Assembly: GCA_963971425.1 (NCBI GenBank)
Contig: OZ020514.1
Span: 27,516,602 to 27,580,601, forward strand
Source: Bryoerythrophyllum caledonicum
Taxonomy: Eukaryota > Streptophyta > Bryopsida > Pottiales > Pottiaceae
Direction of reading: 5' to 3'
Length of the DNA stretch: 64,000 nucleotides
Part shown: positions 22,582-35,900 of the stretch, piece by piece
Layout of the letters: each line of letters opens with the position of its first letter
How positions within the stretch are numbered: position 1 is the first letter of the stretch
The notes under the pieces: generated by a model
What the model was told of the DNA's origin: nothing
Seen by the model: the letters and a program-made list of their open reading frames with translations, nothing else
The model's database searches: none
Translations under genes and position numbers: made by a program

Positions 22582-24039
22582 ATGCCTGATGGTGTTCTTG
22601 TCCAGTTGTTGATCGACTGTTTTGATGCTTGCGCAAGGCCATTTTTGGACCAGCTACGATGTTTTCTTCTTGTGCCCGTGACAATAGCATGCAACACCGC
22701 CGAGATAAACTGGCACATGGAACGGTTCTACGTTGCTATGCTGGCCATGGGATTGTGGGACGAGCCATTGTTATTGAAGAGGTTGGTCATTTTTAGGGAC
22801 GATGCAAATGAGGAAGGACGGTATCTTCTCGAGAATGACGAAGAAGGTAATCTTGACATAGACGAAGACAATTTGGATTTGGATAGTGGAGATTCCGATG
22901 ATGGCAGTGGTGGTGATCGTCGTGTGGGCGAGGACATGTAGGACTCGGATGGTCAAAACTCTGATCGTGATGGTGGAGGTGGAGATATAGGGGTTTTTGA
23001 TTTCAACGAAGGCGAGGCAACACAACAACATGTTCAAGGCTCATTGAACCCGAGTGGAGATGATGATGGGTCGTTGTTTGGACAACTTTGTGCTGGTCAC
23101 GGACTTTGGCGTGACTACGAAGGGGGCCTTCACAACTTGCAATCGTCCCTGCAATCGTTGACTTGCCTTTCCAACCTCAGAGTGATTTGTTGTCATTTAA
23201 TGATGAAGGGCAACTATCTTGAATCATCAGGAAGAGGAGGTTCCTACAACGGTTGGTCGTAAGTCTTTAACACAGTCGAGGTCGGTTTGCAATTGCAATT
23301 CCAATCCACAATGTAATCCGACTTCAATCATAGGAAGGGTATCCGTGCCCCTTGATGAAGTTATGGGGAATATCGGAATCACAAAGATCGAAGCATCTTC
23401 CCAAGGCCAAATACCACATCGGCCGGTGACCCGTAGTCATGTAATTGTGGGTAGAGCCGGTACAATAACTACACGGGGGATTGGTGCTTCATTAGTAGCC
23501 CTTCAGAACGATCGTCCCAACAATGGAATGGGACGAGATTGTTGTCAAGCCAACATGCTTAGTAGCGTTCAACTTCCTAGCGTGCAAAGGCAACCTCTTG
23601 CTTGTCGAAATCAACAAGGCGACGTCGTGTAAAGTGGTGGGAGAGGGTCTGGAATAGTATTATGAGGAATGGCTTCCTCCTCAGATGCAGACTTGAATGC
23701 GATTGTTTACGTACCTACAGTTCTTCCACATTGCGGAGAAGCTTCCACTAGCACTCTAAGCAATAATGGACGGCGGAGGACTACATGAGGAACAAAGAGA
23801 CGTTGGAGGAATCAAGGTAGTACAATTCCATTTATTGGTGAAGATTACGATCCATCATACGGAAGAACCCATTTGGATGATGATGGGGTATGTGACATTG
23901 AGGGATCTCGTCCAACAAAGAGGTTGGTCATTTCTAGAGACGAGTCCGATGTGGACAACTTACAATTGAGAAGTAGTACTCCTCAACCCGACAATGAAGA
24001 GAGCACAGGCGAGTCCGATGTGGATCGAGGTGCATAGAA
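22582..24039 (+). pseudogene. Acidic, low-complexity protein gene of unknown function, broken
   Basis: Starts at ATG 22582 directly after the palindromic array. Residues 70-118 are Asp/Glu/Gly/Ser-rich. TAG at 22939-22941 interrupts, then the acidic frame continues; a frame change near 23220 leads to a frame running to TAG 24037-24039 with stops at 23630-23632 (TAA), near 23661 (TGA) and near 23785 (TGA). A motif of the form TKRLVISRDES near 23915-23950 repeats KRLVIFRDDAN near 22779-22810, so the protein has internal repeats. No enzyme motif is seen. The composition suggests a nuclear acidic protein, but this is only a guess. The shared leader-array type links it to the 13.7-17.4 kb gene. 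Confidence 0.45.
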
Positions 24040-24269
24040 AAAAACGACCCCACAGTTCAAGTGCGGACTTAAGTCCTATTGGGATGTCTAAATTTTCCAA
24101 TACATGTACGATGAGGTCTATTTATAATATTATAAATTATAATCACATGGGTTCTTAGCAATTTATTAGTATAGATGTTTAAGGTGTACGTTGCTAGATT
24201 ATGTGGTAGTATATTTTAAGGATTTAATGATGTTCTTAACCATTCAAATTTGCATTGTTACTTCCTAAT
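24040..24269. other. A+T-rich spacer
   Basis: Nothing recognisable. Confidence 0.4.
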
Positions 24270-24580
24270 TTTCAGCTTTGTATGATTACAAAGCTTTATC
24301 TACGTATGTTTTTAGAGACGTTTGTAATTCTGTTTTTTTTAATATGAAATTCATACAAAATGTCGGTTAACTTGTCTTTTTAACCATTTGGATTATCCTT
24401 CCTCATTTTTTATTTTTACAAATTCGTATTCTCTATGAGCTTTGAGCTCAATATTCTTTTTGAGATGTATTCAAAATTGTATAACTGTTGAAGTTTGACA
24501 CATTTGCCAACTTGACATACTCTATCAAGCACATACCAACAAAACCTCTTCTTTCCCATATAAAACTCCAAGGACTTCAT
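24270..24580 (+). repeat. ~300 bp direct repeat, copy 1
   Basis: Matches 25495-25775 in order: TATGAT.....AAGCTTTAT then CGTATGTTT then CATTTGGATT then TTGACACA...AAGCACATACCAA. Diverged. Possibly terminal direct repeats or duplicated non-coding DNA around 24.6-25.5 kb. Confidence 0.55.
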
Positions 24581-25494
24581 GTATTTTTTTTAATTTCTTT
24601 TTCCTAAATTGTGCAAGGTCTTCTTCCTATTAACCATTTGGATTCTTATTCTTGAACCTCGAGTTCATGCACCATTGTTTTGAACTACTATAATGACATG
24701 TTATCCTCAATGCGCTAACATTACAAAAATAAAAAATAAAAACTTCTTGATGAGGCGGTCCCACGCCTGACATACAATGCGGTCCTTGCACGTGTGAAGG
24801 ATAGTCACAAACACAGGCACTTGCTCGAGGATCTCGCGTGGGAACCCGCTCCACATGGCAACCTCCATGTCCATGTTTTATTAACACCAAAATCACCATA
24901 TTCTCAATCCAACCTCATCCCTCTACTTTCTAAGAGTATATAACGTACGTAGTGACGATTGAACTAGGAACCTAATGTTTTGACAATGGAGCTAGAAAAC
25001 TAGAAGCTATGGAAGTCAGTGTGTTAGAGACCTTTACACACACGAGCACAACTCTTGAAACATGGCAGTATATTAGAAGATGAAAAATGCTTTGTGCATT
25101 CAACAACTGACATAGTCAACAGGGGATGGTCATAGAATGAACCTGAGCAAATTGAGGACACGCTTAGTCAGCTAGAATCAGTTTGCCAAAATTACTGCCT
25201 AGAAATGGTTGCTTGTTAATATATATATATATATATATGTGGATTCTTGAAGTGATTAGCAATTTCACATGTGGTTTGAGGAGGAGGAGTCAATGTTTAA
25301 GGTGCCTTGATGGGATGTGAGGAACTTCATGTGCTCGTAGGCAAGCTCTTGCCGGTGGTATTTACCCTTTTGTGTGTACGGCGGCAATTCTCATGCTCTG
25401 TGCATTGCCTAGAAGATGATACATGATTTGTTGATTAATGAATTACTCTTTTTTTTCGCCATGCGGTGTTGAATTTTTTACTTCCAAATTTGCC
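24581..25494. other. Segment between direct repeats
   Basis: No convincing gene; a minus-strand frame at 24630-24899 has no recognisable motif. An (AT)n run lies at about 25218-25239. Confidence 0.4.
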
Positions 25495-25775
25495 ATCTTT
25501 ATATGATGGAAGAGCTTTATTTGCGTATGTTTAGGGAGATGAAAATAAATCAAACTTTTAAATATGCCAGTCATACTAAGGTGTGGGATAACCGGTCTTT
25601 TTACCATTTGGATTTTTAGTCTTCATTTCTTATTTTCCATCCTCGTATGATCATTAAGCACCGAGCTAGGAATTGTTTTTGGAAATCTTCAAAATTGCCA
25701 ATTTCTAAAATTGCGACACATTGTAAATGCAAGCACATACCAAAAAAAACTTATTCTTGCCCAAAAATTCTTAGA
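25495..25775 (+). repeat. ~300 bp direct repeat, copy 2
   Basis: Second copy of the repeat at 24270-24580; ends just before the G-rich minisatellite. Confidence 0.55.
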
Positions 25776-25786
25776 AGTGGAAGCCG

Positions 25787-26248
25787 ATGGGCAGCGGACG
25801 GGAGCGGATGGGAGCGGATGGGGAGTGGATGGGGAGCGGGCTAGGTTGCACACTCGGAAGTGAATGCGGCGTTGATGGGCAGCGGACGAGCGCGGATGGG
25901 AGGTGGATGGAAGGGGAAATAGGAAGCGGACAAGGCGCGGATGGGTGTGGATGGGGAGCGGACTCGGATGCGAACTAGGATGCGGACGCGGCGCGGATGG
26001 GCAGTGGACGAGTGCGGATGAGAGCGGATGGAGAGCGGATGGGCACTGGATAGGGAGCGGATGGGCAGTAGATGGGGAGCAGATGGGGGCGTACGATTGC
26101 ATACGGTTTGGGACGAGCCGCGGATGGGCGTGGATGAGGAGCGGATTGGGGGCGGTTGGGGCGCGTATGATTGTATATGGTTTGAGACGAGCGGCGGATG
26201 GGCCTTGGACTCGTGCAGAGAGGTCGCGGATGATGGACAGTAGCTGGG
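25787..26248. repeat. G-rich minisatellite (GCGGATGGG family), array 1
   Basis: Degenerate tandem units of 9-12 bases, typically GCGGATGGG or GGATGGGGAGC with insertions such as TGGATGGG. The plus strand is G-rich. Long frames on both strands here (Pro/His/Ser/Arg repeats) are by-products. It lies just upstream of a TATTAAAAGG box (about 26250) and the RING-type gene. Confidence 0.85.
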
Positions 26249-26307
26249 GTATTAAAAGGAGGATGAAGTAAAACAACATTACACTTTCCAACTTTCTCGG
26301 ACGCTCT

Positions 26308-26372
26308 GACGCACTTGCCTCCTCGTTGGGTGTGCAAGGTTTTTAGGTGGGAAAGTGGTCCTTTTGAGGACA
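26308..26372 (+). promoter_or_regulatory. Conserved block shared with second RING gene
   Basis: Contains GACGCACTTGCCTC and TTTTTAGGTGGG followed by TGGTCCTTTTGAGG. The same words in the same order lie at 46526-46458 on the minus strand, upstream of the other RING copy. Upstream position in both copies suggests promoter or 5' leader of the element. Confidence 0.5.
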
Positions 26373-26676
26373 TTGATTTCCTCAAGGGGGAATTTGTCCT
26401 CAAAGGCAACAACCCATGTACCGAAGACTTCGAAGATCTGTTGAAGGCTGGCTTTATTTAACATTTCTAAACACTCCTACGGAGCACTATTTTGAAGTAC
26501 ATGCTTGGGGGTTATTTTAGTACTATTTTAAAGTGCAGTTAGTTTTAGGGTGTTTATAAGAGTTTAGTTATAGCTAGGAATCTCATATTAGAATAGTTAG
26601 TTTACCGACTTAGCCATTCAGTATAGGATAGCCAGTAAAAGCATTTCGTGGTGGTGGTGCATTTTCTGAAAAAAAA

Positions 26677-28806
26677 ATGGCAATGCAAGGTGGTGGTGGA
26701 GATGATGCGGGCCGAAAGAGGCCAAATGCACGAAGCGCGGAAGTGGGTACCTCAAAGAAATCGAAGAAAGGAGCGCCTTTGGAGTTGGATATTTTTGGAA
26801 ACATCGATTGCTTGGCGTACAATGTATGCAAAGATGTGCCACATCCATGGACATGTCAGCAACCTTCAACCTTGTTGGTTTTGCGTATCTTGATCGGTGG
26901 TACCCCGAGGAATCTCATGAAGAACAATGCCGCAATAGACAACTCTCGTGGAATGCCATTATCAATTTGGATTTGAAGTGGAGGTTCTTGGAGATTTTAC
27001 GAGCCATCTCTCACCAAGCATGTTGGCCCAAAAATAGCATTCCGAGGAGGATAGGAGCAATGGAGTATGCAGAGTGTGTGTTGCACAAGGGGGTTGATTG
27101 GTCAACAATTCACCAACCGGTGACCGCGGGTGGCAATGTTGGGAAGTTTCTTGGCCCGCTACTTTCCCCAAAGCAGCCCATCATTGACATTCTGAGGAAC
27201 CCTGTTTCATAATAGTTCCGCACCAACAGTAGCTTGGTTGATCCACTGGACCAACCGTTGCCACCAGGGGAAGAATTGCAATAGAGACGAGCTACTGTAA
27301 CAAGAGCTCAAGAGGTGGCGATTTTACCATTTGAATTATATGATGAACTTGGCATCCACAACACCAATGCAATGGATGTGGAGTTGAACACGTCAATTAG
27401 TGGTGGAAGTGAACGTCCCGGGCTTGGACAAACGGAGGTAATGGAACATGGAATCAAGCGCATCAATATCACAGATGGTATGGCGCAACGATACCAAGAA
27501 CTAAACCCGGAATTTTCTGCGTACAAGGCGTTGATGGAAGAGCGTGCATGTCAAGTGGCCATGAAAACATTGACATTGGGAGCAGAGAAGAACAGATTGG
27601 TTGCCAACATGGCCCATTTGCGCATCGAGATAAAGAAGCAAACATTCAAAAATTGAAATACGAGGCGGATGTTATTAAATTGCAACGCGATGTTAGCAAA
27701 CTCCACAACGAGTGGAGAACCATGATGCTAGGCACGGTGTTAGCTTTGACAAAGGCAAAACAGTATGAGGCAGAGTTTGCAAAGATTTATGTTGAGTGGA
27801 CAACCAACGGTAGGCTGAGAACATTGTTACTCACGTCTTGGCCAGCATTAGAAGATATGTATCCAAGTAGTTGAGAAGACATAGACCACCAATGTTTCAG
27901 GCCAATGGTAGCATTGATTGGGGCCGTATTGACGAAGAGGATCACCGGTGAAATATTCACGAGACGATTGGTGGCATCAGAGATGTCCATAAACTATGGC
28001 GACACGCGGTGAGAAGACCAATGATGGATTGCGCTGTGCCATTTGCCGAAGTCCGTGGAGCCGTGAAGGGTGCTTCACGCTTGGATCATGTGGTCATTTG
28101 TACCACCCTCAATGTCTAATCGAGGATATGATCCGAAAGCGTACATGCACTGTTTACAAAACGCCTTATAATGGACGCATGTATCTTCAATTTGGCCTTC
28201 GAGATTTCAAGCCAAGCCATTAGGTGTATCGCCAAGAAGACTTCCCAGATTTTGACATTGGCGCTCATGTCGGACAACTTGTCGAGTGGAATTGGAGATA
28301 CAACGTCTCATTTGCACAACTTATTGCAGCGAAGGAGGAAGCCGACACATTAAATGATCCAGAGAATTTAATGAAGGCCGTAGAGAGCATGTATCCAAAT
28401 CAACCACTAGATTCGGGCTTGAAGATATTTTTCCTACAACGTAATGGGGTGGCATTACGATCGAGAGAGAACGAGGTTATTGCTGACAATGGGAGACTGA
28501 CCGCATTACAACTCATTGGGAGAGTTGGCCCTCACCACCGCACAATTCAACCAAGTATATCGGCTTTTGGATGGTTTCCAAAAAGCTCGTAGTGTAGAAG
28601 AGGACTTGCTTGCAGAAAGAACGTACCATCAAGCACAAATGAGGGCCGCGGCACTAGACGTCATATTAAACGATCTTTTCCCAGAAGTTAAGGCTTGGCT
28701 AGAACGTGCGAGAAACCTACAAGATGGGGAATGGAAGTGCCTCATGCTTCTCATGGATACCAAACGCGCGGAAATGATGCATCCTCGTCGCAACCAAGAT
28801 AAGTAA
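26677..28806 (+). pseudogene. RING-finger-type protein gene (copy 1), broken
   Basis: Start ATG 26677. The frame changes near 26830, 27640, 27990 and 28560 and is interrupted by stops including TAA-TAG at 27211-27216, TAG near 27282, TGA near 27944 and TAG 28221-28223. The N-terminal ~250 residues are unknown. About 27480-27870 encodes a coiled-coil-like stretch. Then comes a RING-like domain (28035-28150): CAIC, a GSCGHLYHPQC segment, and a final pair in which the second Cys is Tyr (TVY), so the last zinc ligand pair looks damaged. A conserved LYLQFG-type motif and a Trp-rich segment follow, then a helical tail. Comparison with copy 2 at 45300-46255 shows Trp where two of these stops lie. 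RING proteins are usually ubiquitin ligases; that role is inferred only. Confidence 0.6.
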
Positions 28807-28809
28807 TGC

Positions 28810-29332
28810 CTTGAGATGCGGCGTATGTGAATCTCAATGCGGATCGCGAACAATAGAGCGCTTATAGTCTCAACATCGGTTATATATTTAGGAAAAACGA
28901 TAGATGTTATTTTCTGAATTCACTTTTTTGTGTACAGCATTGCAATGAATATATCTACATGTCATATTCTGTGAAAAATCATGTGTCATTTTGTGTGTAG
29001 AAGATATTGATCCAAAGGCTTCTTTTGGTGCATTAATCTCATTGGTGCATTAATTTGTATTGCAAAGAAATGTATGTCATGTGCATAACTACAACTACCT
29101 TCAATAGATTCAACATAGCAAAAGTACTTTTGTATTTCCAGAATAAATCCGACCTTCTCTTCTTCTTTATTTGTGTCTTTGGTTTAAAAGATCATAATAT
29201 TTAATCCCCTCCCTCTCCCTCTCCCTCTTCCTCGTCATTGGAATTCATTGTCCATGTCACTGGGATTCCATGTCCTCGTCATTGGAACAAGAATTGAGGA
29301 TGGGTGGAAAGAAGAGTTTATTTGGATTCCTT
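28810..29332. other. Spacer
   Basis: A+T-rich; a CT-rich run (CTCCCT repeats) at about 29205-29235. No gene. Confidence 0.45.
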
Positions 29333-29475
29333 GCTGGACAATGTGTGGCAATGTGTGAAATTTTTTTGACAAGGAATAAAATGCAATTTTCCACTAAAGA
29401 CAAATAGTTTTGCAACGATGTAAAAAGAAATAATATTACTAGTTAGTAGTGAAAATCTCAAATCTACTAGAGTGT
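29333..29475 (+). repeat. Partial copy of dispersed repeat
   Basis: Shares GGACAATGTGTG, CACTAAAGACAA, AATAATATTACT and AGTGTC in order with 44745-44893. Confidence 0.55.
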
Positions 29476-29707
29476 CTTAGATAATTATCATTGTCTCTAT
29501 GTATTTCTTTCTCTGTCCCCTTTTCCTTCCATTTCAATCTTGGATAATAAATCTATTGTTGTTCCAATCTATTTTTTTTGTCCCTTGTATTTATTTAAAA
29601 AATTTAGCACATCTCTTTTAAAAAATATGTAAATTCTGTAGTGCTAATGAGGATGGGGATGGGGCGGAGAATTTTGGCAATGGGATTGACATGATCAAAA
29701 GAAGAAC

Positions 29708-29731
29708 GCCAGTACCCGATATGGGACCGGC
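29708..29731 (-). other. 3'-terminal stem-loop of LINE (full copy)
   Basis: GCC/GGC outer pairs, then GT/AC, then CCC/GGG around GATAT, with one mismatch and one bulge. The truncated copy has a different sequence with the same fold at 54694-54715. It is followed on the plus strand by conserved TGAATAAAGTGT. Probably the RNA structure recognised by the reverse transcriptase. Confidence 0.6.
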
Positions 29732-29968
29732 GTGAATAAAGTGTTTGTTCGTTCCACTACTAAGACCATGCCCACATGACAAGGAATTAGTAAACTGGAA
29801 CTACTTCCCTCTCTCAAGGGTAGACACTATGTAACAAGTAGCCAAGGAACTACAAACCAACCAACAAGCCACTAACTAATCACAAGGCAATAAATCAACC
29901 ACAAATCAAGCAATTCGTCAAAAACCTCAAAACCAACTAGTCATGAAAAATCAAAGCGGGGGAAGAAT

Positions 29969-32900
29969 TTAAGGGGGGTCATGTGTATCGGGGAGGGCTT
30001 GATTGTTTTCGATTTTGCGTTTATGTAGTAGAATGGACATGGCATATTGAATAGCGATGGTGTTAATGTTTTTAAAGGAGGTTTTAATTGTTTCAATGGG
30101 TATCTTGAAGGTATCTTCTAGAGATTTCATAGATGGGATAAAGGTGGTGGCACGAGCGCCGGATGTGATTACAATAAGGGGGTCGACATTCCATCCGAGG
30201 GCGATGATGTCGTCAATAAGGGGTTGGTGTTTATCTATATTATTTTGGATTGTTTCCGGGGAAAATCTATCATTGCAATATGTGAACTCAATGAATTGAA
30301 TGGTGTATTCTAGGTTGATGTTATCGGGTGGTGGATCATTATATGGTAAACCTTTAACACAAAGGATGTCCGGTTTGAGCCGAGCGTTGCACTGACATCT
30401 TTGGGTCATACATGAGCATGGGAGTAGCCAAGGAGGGACCGTATTTTCTTGTGGATTGTTATTAAAAGTGTCGGCGTTCATTAATATGAAACATCTCGAT
30501 TTATTGTAGGAGGTGATTAGTTTACGGACTTCCCATACCGCTTTATTATGTCTTTTAACAATTAGGGAGTGTATGTGGTGGTTTTGGCATTTGAGTAGGA
30601 CATGGAGCCATGTGTCGAGGTCCGTTGAGGGGCATATGGGGCATGTTATGGATGGGAATCTTTCTATTCCAAAGAAGAGTTGTTTGCAAGCATTTTCCAT
30701 ATACTGACCAGTACGGAATTTGATGAGGCATGTTATTTGTGAGTCTGAAATGATGGGATTTTTCCAAAAGTTTGTAGAGAGTTCATTGTCTATGTCGTTA
30801 TTGTTAGTCCATTTTTCTATGTTAGGAATATTTTCTGAGATTGTGTCAAGGTTGTTGTAGAGGTCTTGTTTTTTGAGATATTTGCCCAAAAATCTAATTG
30901 GGCCTTTGTCGGGGGTATCTTCTTTGGAAGGCCAATCTTCTTTTTGAAAGTAGTATGGGGTGGCATGGGCATGTTCGTGCGGGTTTTTGGCATTTTTGTG
31001 TGTTTTATCTCGACCTTCTTTTGCAAGTTTGTCTGCTTGTTCGTTGCCATCAATGTTGGTATGGGCTCTTACTTTGTGAAGGGTTGGGATTTGTGTATGG
31101 TTTTGTAACATTTGTACCATTGATGTTAGTATGGTTTGGTCGGGGTGGCTATTGTGAAGGGTAGGGTGTGTTATTTGAGTGTTTAGTAGGTAGAGTGCAT
31201 TTATACAATCAATGAATATATGTGCAGGTTCATTTTTGTATTTTGTTGTGATGATTTGTAGTGTTTTGTGAATGGCCATGAGTTTTGCTCTGAGGATATT
31301 TTGTAGACCATGGAGTCTTTTGGCTAGTTTAATTTCTTTGGTAGAATTATATATGCCATAGCCAGCTTTTTCTCTGCGCCCAGAGCCCAGGCTAATTTGT
31401 TCCGGTGGTTTAAAGGAGCCGTCGGTGTAATAACTGTGTGTAGGGTTAAATTTTGGTGTGGTATGAATTGGTAGTCTGGGAGAAGGGGTGTGTGACGGAG
31501 TATTTTAATGTGTTGTTGACATAGTTTAATTTTGACCAATTTTTACTTTTGTTTACGGGGGTTTGTATGGGTGTTGGTGGGGCCGGTTTTGTGTATGGTC
31601 GTTGTATGTCTAGATTGTGTGTTATGGAGGTAAGTTCCGCAAGTTGTTCTAGGGAGCCAACGATTTGTTTTTGATGATGGACGCATAGTATTTGTAATGT
31701 AGATGGCTCTATTCGGGGTTTTTTTAGCTCGGGTGGAATAGTAGATTCTTGGTATGGTATTGTGTCTGCTTCAAATAGTGCAATGATATGGGAGTCTGGG
31801 AATGGGTTTGGATGTTGGTTGTTGTTTTGGTACCAATTACTGTTCGGTGTGATGATGATTGTTTTTGTGTTATTTGGATCATGTTTGGAGGCAAGTCTAG
31901 CCCAATGTATGGCTTGTTCCATGTCCTTCTCATTGTAGGGGTGGGCTATGCCATTATTGGTCCATTTGTAGTCAAAGACCTTTCCTAGGGATCCGAATAT
32001 TTTCTCTTTCATACGGTGAGTAGAATTTTTTTAGTTTGGCAGAGCATGTAACCGGGGAGGAATAGTATGATTGCTTGATATTAAAGGATGAGATTAGTGA
32101 GTCTAAAATGAGAGTGGGTATTGTGTATTGGGCATTTTTGAGGGGGTCAGTTTTTGGTATTCGGTATTTATACCTTTGGTAGAGCCATATTAGTTCGGTT
32201 TCAAAGGGTTGGGTCATTGGTTCAATGTTTGTAGGAGTTTGTAATTTTGTGTTAAATTGATTCCATAGCCATTGGAGTCGGATAACAGGGATGGTGTCTA
32301 AATGTCGACGGTTTTCTTCGTATAGATGTGCTTGATTGTTATCTATTTGAATTGTGTTTGAGGATGTAAGGATATCATTTTCGGGGTTGCATTCTGTTGT
32401 GTAGATGTTTACGAGTGGGATAATTATGGGTGGTGTTACGGATCTTGAGTCTGAGAATTGTTCTTGGGGGTGGTGGGCGAGGATGATATCTGAGTATATT
32501 TTGTTTTGGATCTTTTGGTAGTATTGTTTTAATTTTTCGGTGTTATGTGTGGAGGTATTGGTGTCATGTTGTGGAAAAAAGTTTCTTTGGGGGAGCCATT
32601 TATTGTATGTATTTTCATTGTGTTGCCATTGGCATAGATATTTTGTGTAGGTAGTTTGTATGTTATTTGTGTCAGTGTGTTGGATATGTTTATGGTTTAT
32701 GATATTATTAATGGAGTGTGTGGTAGGGTTTTTGGGGATGTATGTTGAGGGGCGGGGGTGGTATGTATGTGGAGGGTTAGGGGGATTGGTTGGTGAGGGA
32801 ATATCTCTTGGGATGATGTTATTGTTGAGGGTGATGAATGGATCTTTAAGTGTATGAGAGTATGGGTGTATGTTGCAAGGAGTATGACATATAGTGGGGC

Positions 32901-35900
32901 ATGTTGGGTGGCAAAATAGTTGTTTAGCAACATTTAGGGCACTCTTTATTAGTTTAGATGGGGTGAAGTGGTAGGTTTTGAAGTCCTCATTGTTCATGAT
33001 GTGTGTACCGTTGGGTAGAGTAGTTTGGTTTAGTTCAAAAATATTTTTTGAGAGGAGTTTTTGTAGAAGCTTTTGGGAGAGTTGGGCATTGAGTGTGTTA
33101 TGAGTCAATGTTTCTTGGCGCCATAGTATTTCTAGTGTTGTAGGATTAGCGAGGAAGTTTGGGAGCGTACTTTTAAGGTGGGCTTTAGCTATATGTTTTA
33201 ATAAGAAGAATGTTCGTGTTATTGGTGACCTTATGCAGTCACTTTTTTTAATTCTCGGTATGTTTTCGACGCCACCATATTGGGCAAGGACATAGTGGAT
33301 TAATCCATTATATATTTTCCCAAGTCTTCCTTTATCATTTAAAGCATTTTGCAGTTGTTCGCCTATACATTAGAGGTATGTGTTTTTGAGGGAGAAAGCT
33401 TCAAGTCCAAATAGGTTATATGGTAGTTGGGTTATTGCGTTTGACATACATTTTGGTAATCCACATATGGTTTTTTGTATGGCTATTATTTTTTTATCAA
33501 GTTTTTTGATAGCTGGCATAGAGTATGGTACACCGTAGAAACTGTATGCCACACCTGGGTGTAGTACGGTATCCACCATTTTTATTTTTTGTTTCATGGT
33601 GGCTGGGCATGTTGTTAGTTCTTTGCATTGTTTGATGAGTTTCGTCGTTGTGGTGTGGATTTGGATTTTCCATTTTAGTGAGGGGACAAGGTTTGTGCCT
33701 AAGTATATGTATGGTTCATTTTGATGTAGTATGGGGATCGGTTGATTACGGTAATTGATGTTCGAGGCTTGCATTAGGGCTTTGAAAGTAGTAGGGTTCA
33801 ATTTGGATTTGTTTGGGCATTCGGTAGCCGCACATTTTGGGACACCTACGTCCATACCGGCCCATTTACAATATCTATCGATTTTGTTTAGTTGTATTTG
33901 GATTGATTTGATTTTGTTAGTTATGGTGGCTAGGTCATCCGCGTATGCGGCAAAGTTTATTGTGACCTGTGATGTGCCAAAAGTGTACTCGTAATTGCCT
34001 CTTTCTAGCCATCTGAGTAAAGGTTCTAGAAATATAATGAATAGGTACGGGCTTAGGGTGTCCCCTTGTATAATTCCTCTTTGGATGGGTATAGGTTTTG
34101 TTTTCCCAAAGTGTTCACCGGTATAACAAGTGGTTGATTTAGAATAGATGTTTCCTACAAGTGTAGTTGCATCTTTTGGGTAACCAAGGTCTATCATTAT
34201 TGCTAGAAGTCGGGCATGGTCAATTGAGCCAAAGGCATTTTTTAAGTCCACGTATGGTATGTATATATCTTTGTTAGTAAATTTTGCATCTTCTAGTGCG
34301 GCTATTATAGTTTGTATTTGTCGTGCGGTACTTCTTTCTTCTCTAAATCCTTCTTGACTATCATATAGGATTTTGAATTTTTTGCCGTATGAGGATAGTA
34401 TGGAGGTGAGTGTGCTGGTAAAGAGTTTATATATTGTGTTAGCTAGTGCAATTGGCCTATGGTTGGGTAGTATAGACGGGTCGCCTTTCTTGTATAGTAA
34501 AATTGTTGTGCTTGATTTCCATGAGTTTGGTATTTGTTTTTGTTTATCGCAGTGAGAGAAAAATAGGAATAATAGTTTGTGAAATCTTGGGGGCATGTTT
34601 TTGAGTATTGAGTTTGGTATGCGGTCTGGGCTTGGGGCTTTATTATTTCCCAGATTTTGAAGGCATTTGTCATATGTGGCTCTTTTGAGGTATTTATGTA
34701 GTGGAATTTCTGGTTCGCCCCGTTTGTCAAGTGTATATCCGTCTAGGTCATGCCATGGGTATTGGTGTACTTCACATGTACTTTCTATTGTATGTTGTGG
34801 CTAGTAATTACATGTTGGTACTGTTGGTCTATTGATTTTTGTTTGTTGGTTAAATATTTCATTCGCAATATCTTCAGGGTTGGTTAGAATATTATTATAT
34901 TGATCTGTGATACAGTCCATTGGCGGGGATTCAAGGTTTTTAAAGACTTTTTTGTTAATTTTTTTTGGGTTGGTTTCGTATAGTTGTCTATATTTTGAGA
35001 TGGCTTTTTTAATGTTTTCTTTGGTGCATTTTGTGATTATTTTCCGGGCTTGTATGTTGGCATTTCTTGCAATTAGCGCGATATCTGTTATCCATGTATC
35101 GTGGGGGAGGTTTGGAGGCGGCGGGGTAGGGATTTGGATGTGTTGTAGAGTTAGTAGTTCATTGTATATGGGGTGGTTGCGCCATTGAGGGTTGTTTTTT
35201 ATAATTCTAATGGTTTTGCGTATGGTATGGTATGTGGTTAGGTGTTGTTTCCAAGTTTTAGAGAGTTTGCGGGGTAGGTACCCGCCTTGTTGAGAAGTTA
35301 TGTTTGTGATTTGAGGTATTGGATGTGCTCTGCAAGTTTGTTCTAGTGTGTCAGAGATTTTATTGATGAGTTTGTCTAGGGTGTGGCATGCTTCTTGCCA
35401 TTGTGTTTGTATTAATTGACTATCATTTTCAAGAGTGTTTATGAGGGAGTCTATTTCTACGGAGTTTTCTTCGAAGAATTTTGTGTTGAATTTTTCTATG
35501 TTGGTTTTTGGAATGGGGTTGAGTATGCGTATAGTGTCTTTGTTTAGGTTTATGGGAGTTCTACTAATTAGTGTGTTATTTGGGATGTGTAATACGGGTG
35601 AGTGGTCCGAGTTGAGAATAACATCTTTGTTTGTTGTCGAGGTGTATTGTATATTGCTGTTTGTTTTTATGTAGAATCCGTCTATTAGACTCCAATCACT
35701 ATAATTATAGCCGCCTTGTCTAGAGAATTGTGTGTCGGTATTGATGTAAGTGAAGTTTAAGTTTTTTGTGAAGTGCTGCCATTGGTAATCAATGTTTTGA
35801 GGGGGGGTGTGATGGTTTCCATTTTGACGGCCAATTTGCGCTATGTCTCTGTTGAAGTCACCACATAATATATATGTATGATTGGGATTATTATTAATTT

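Noticed and set aside
24630..24899. 89-codon minus-strand frame
   Set aside because: No motif, no paralogue in the window, and flanked by A+T-rich repeats.
25689..26412. Several long frames in the G-rich minisatellite
   Set aside because: They are present on both strands and in several frames, as expected from a G+C-rich repeat without stops.
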